From the IMG/VR virus record IMGVR_UViG_3300019761_000009, positions 1 through 41,975 of that record: a stretch of 41,975 nt of DNA; one strand, 5' to 3'. Shown one piece after another: positions 40,437-41,975 of this stretch (position 1 is the stretch's first letter; every line of letters starts with the position of its first letter). Under the pieces are notes generated by a model, which made no database searches, had not been told where the DNA came from, and saw nothing but the letters and a program-made list of their open reading frames with translations. The DNA is from a virus. The position numbers were made by a program, and so were the translations under genes.

Positions 40437-40454
40437 TATTATATTATTTACTCT

Positions 40455-40499
40455 AAAAATTTTTCGTGCTGACGCACTTATTCTTACTTCCTTATTAAT
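40455..40499 (+). repeat. Hairpin repeat, copy 2 (GTGC-TGAC-GCAC)
   Basis: AAAAATTTTT (40455-40464), GTGC (40466-40469), loop TGAC, GCAC (40474-40477), then TTCCTTATTAAT at 40488-40499. Stem bases differ from copy 1 but pairing is kept, which points to a selected hairpin (RNA) or symmetrical protein site. Lies 20 bases upstream of the promoter at 40520. Confidence 0.65.
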
Positions 40500-40519
40500 A
40501 TGATATGTTTTAAAGCTGT

Positions 40520-40528
40520 TGATATAAT
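40520..40528 (+). promoter_or_regulatory. Extended -10 promoter (TGATATAAT)
   Basis: Perfect TGnTATAAT, with T-rich upstream sequence and no -35 box, 46 bases before the 40575 gene. Confidence 0.65.
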
Positions 40529-40574
40529 ATATCTTGTATTTGAATATGATAACAATGAACGAAAAGGATAAGTT

Positions 40575-40754
40575 ATGAGCGAAATAAGTGAAAATGAACA
40601 GTTGTTTAATAGACTGAAGACAAGATGTGAAAGAGCAGAAAAAAAAGCAAGTAAGTTTGATTACATAGTAGAAATATTAGAAAATACTGATTTAGATTCT
40701 CACAAAGATTGCAGAGATAACATAGAATATGCAATAAGAGAAGCTAACGATTAG
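40575..40754 (+). CDS. Helical hypothetical protein (59 aa)
   Basis: AAAAGGATAAGTT precedes the ATG, nearly the same leader as the next gene (AAGGATAAGCT). Product MSEISENEQLFNRLK... is charged, helical and probably coiled, with two cysteines. First gene after the 40520 promoter. No family recognised. Confidence 0.65.
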   Translation: MSEISENEQLFNRLKTRCERAEKKASKFDYIVEILENTDLDSHKDCRDNIEYAIREAND

Positions 40755-40766
40755 GAAGGATAAGCT

Positions 40767-41153
40767 ATGCCTACACATGAAGAAAAGATTGCAAGATATG
40801 TAATAGACTACATGAGCGATTACGGATTGATTTTATGGCATGTGTCTAAACATGATAGTGTCTATTTAAAATTTAAAGATACAAGATTAGGAAGTATTAG
40901 AATAGCAAACCATAAGAGTACAAAAAAATATACATACAAGTATGAAATAAATAGCACTAGCAGAAATGCTGATATAAGAGGATATGTTAAGAGTGTTATA
41001 TACTATAATGTGACAAACTTAGTATTGAACAGATTAGAAAATTTTGATAAAGATAAGTACATAGTATATAGCGAAGAATTAAAATCATATATAGAATTAG
41101 ATACTTATGAACAATTTAGAAACCATATATTAAAGAAAAGGAAAAAGAAATGA
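40767..41153 (+). CDS. Hypothetical basic protein (128 aa)
   Basis: GGAAGGA is 8 bases before the ATG. A beta-rich middle (SVYLKFKDTRLGSIRIANHK, then YTYKYEI) and a very basic end (ILKKRKKK). The strand-rich GSIRIxxHK pattern is one I associate loosely with conserved phage early proteins. A nucleic acid-binding role is suggested by charge alone. Overlaps the next gene by 4 bases. Confidence 0.7.
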   Translation: MPTHEEKIARYVIDYMSDYGLILWHVSKHDSVYLKFKDTRLGSIRIANHKSTKKYTYKYEINSTSRNADIRGYVKSVIYYNVTNLVLNRLENFDKDKYIVYSEELKSYIELDTYEQFRNHILKKRKKK

Positions 41154-41518
41154 ATAAAGAGATTATAAGTAAAGAGTTGTTGAGTGAAGTGTATAATTTT
41201 GATGTAAAAGACTTTGTTTCACTTGGTACAGATGATGTTACTTATGAAGTTAGATTTGATGGTTTAAGAAATGGATACAAATATAATATTATCAACATCC
41301 ACGAATTAGCACATAAATGTAAAGAGTGGGCTTATAGAAAGAACGATGCTATTATTTATAGTGCAATATGTAATGGATGTCATAGTGCTAAACTCCATTT
41401 TAGAGGAAGAAGTTTCGGTTCATTATTAAGTGGTGAAGAGAAAGAATTTAATTACGGATTAGAGTATCTATCTATATTTAAAGCTTGTCAATGGCTTTAT
41501 GAAAGAAAGGATAAATAA
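41150..41518 (+). CDS. Hypothetical protein (122 aa)
   Basis: ATGA overlap with the preceding gene. The segment NIINIHELAHKCKEWAYRKNDAIIYS is distinctive and resembles small proteins I associate with Campylobacterota mobile elements and phages; function is unassigned. Two further cysteines (ICNGCHS) follow. Stop overlaps the next ATG (TAATG). Confidence 0.7.
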   Translation: MNKEIISKELLSEVYNFDVKDFVSLGTDDVTYEVRFDGLRNGYKYNIINIHELAHKCKEWAYRKNDAIIYSAICNGCHSAKLHFRGRSFGSLLSGEEKEFNYGLEYLSIFKACQWLYERKDK

Positions 41519-41670
41519 TGTTAAAAAAATCAATGTATACAATATTGTTTGTATCAGTAGTGTTGTTAGCAAGTGGTTATGATAGTATAGCTGATGAAAA
41601 TAAATACTGTAGAGGTTATGTTAAGTTACAAGATAAACCAGTAGATTTAAATATGTGGAGTTACAAGTGA
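41518..41670 (+). CDS. Small exported protein with signal peptide (50 aa)
   Basis: MLKKSMYTILFVSVVLLASG has Lys-Lys, a hydrophobic core and a small-residue end, so a signal peptide cut near ASG or a membrane anchor. The lipobox-like LLASG is followed by Tyr not Cys, so it is not a lipoprotein unless mutated. The mature part is about 30 residues. Overlaps the next start (GTGA). Early exported proteins often block superinfection; inferred only. Confidence 0.6.
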   Translation: MLKKSMYTILFVSVVLLASGYDSIADENKYCRGYVKLQDKPVDLNMWSYK

Positions 41671-41975
41671 GTAAATCAATAGAGTTTACACTACCACAAG
41701 TAGAAGCGTATAAGAATGGCGGGAGTATGTTTATAGTTCCTATAGCAGAAGATTTGCAACAGGTATTAGTGAAAGCAATAGAAAGACAGCAAGAAGAGTA
41801 TTTTATAAGTACATTTGCACCAATCAAAAAAGGCGATAAAGATATTTTTATTAAAGAGGAATTTACTGTCGCTCCATTCACTACAGATATTTTATACAAA
41901 TCGGATGGACACCCAAATAGTAATTTGATAGATTGGGAAGACGCTTCAAAAATGACAAAAGAACAATCAAGATAT
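41667..41975 (+). CDS. ASCH/PUA-like protein, 5' part (continues at 1)
   Basis: GTG start with GGAG 7 bases upstream and GTGA overlap with the preceding gene. The 103 codons here run in frame to the window end and continue at position 1, where the terminal repeat duplicates codons 63-103. See the entry at 1-324 for domain evidence. Joined length 169 residues. Confidence 0.72.
   Translation, partial: MSKSIEFTLPQVEAYKNGGSMFIVPIAEDLQQVLVKAIERQQEEYFISTFAPIKKGDKDIFIKEEFTVAPFTTDILYKSDGHPNSNLIDWEDASKMTKEQSRY
41853..41975. repeat. Terminal direct repeat, right copy
   Basis: Identical over 123 bases to 1-123. See the left copy. The unique genome length is then 41,852 bp. Confidence 0.95.

Noticed and set aside
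41518-41670. Lipoprotein at 41518
   Set aside because: The lipobox position after LLASG is Tyr, not Cys, so lipidation is not supported.

Overview
The window is a complete, or nearly complete, genome of a lytic-looking tailed phage with a T7-like (podovirus) virion. The first and last 123 bases are identical (1-123 and 41853-41975), so the unique circular unit is 41,852 bp. One gene runs intact across the joint. The DNA is strongly AT-rich and the genes are tightly packed, often with ATGA or TAATG overlaps. I see no integrase, repressor, tRNA or CRISPR array. Several promoters have a TATAAT box, sometimes TGnTATAAT, behind T/A-rich repeats with a 10-bp period and no clear -35 box. That architecture is known from Campylobacter-type sigma factors, so a Campylobacterota host (Arcobacter/Campylobacter/Sulfurimonas-like) is my best inference. 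It is not proven.

Layout: the genome has two opposing transcription units. Rightward genes run from about 37.93 kb through the end, across the joint, to 16.04 kb. Leftward genes run from 37.89 kb down to 16.03 kb. The units diverge from a 44-bp promoter region (37886-37929) and converge with an 11-bp gene overlap (16032-16042).

Early region (37.9-42.0 kb and 0-4.4 kb): small unrecognised proteins, a 1.1-kb non-coding control region with several promoters and stem-loops (38617-39716, containing one 34-residue Zn-ribbon gene), and a 404-bp non-coding locus (2036-2439) with two related structured RNA modules.

Replication/recombination region (4.4-16.0 kb): Cas4/RecB-like Fe-S nuclease, winged-helix protein, MoxR-type AAA+ ATPase paired with a VWA protein, a helicase-like/PrimPol fusion, Sak4-like recombinase, SSB with acidic tail, RusA resolvase and a MazG-like pyrophosphatase. 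No phage RNA polymerase or DNA polymerase is visible. The phage therefore probably uses host RNA polymerase and host replicase, priming DNA itself and relying on recombination.

Late region (37.9 to 16.0 kb, leftward): GNAT protein, gp7.3-like protein, portal, HeH/LEM-like protein, scaffold, capsid, a strong terminator, tail tube A, tail tube B, tail fibre, three fibre-associated proteins including a glycine-rich adhesin, then a lysis cassette (phospholipase A2-like protein, small lipoprotein, membrane coiled-coil protein, M15 endolysin), a cupin, internal virion proteins gp14/15/16-like, and small and large terminase. The most unusual items are the tandem structured RNA at 2.08-2.42 kb, the PLA2-like enzyme beside the lysis genes, and the T7-type virion without T7-type polymerases.
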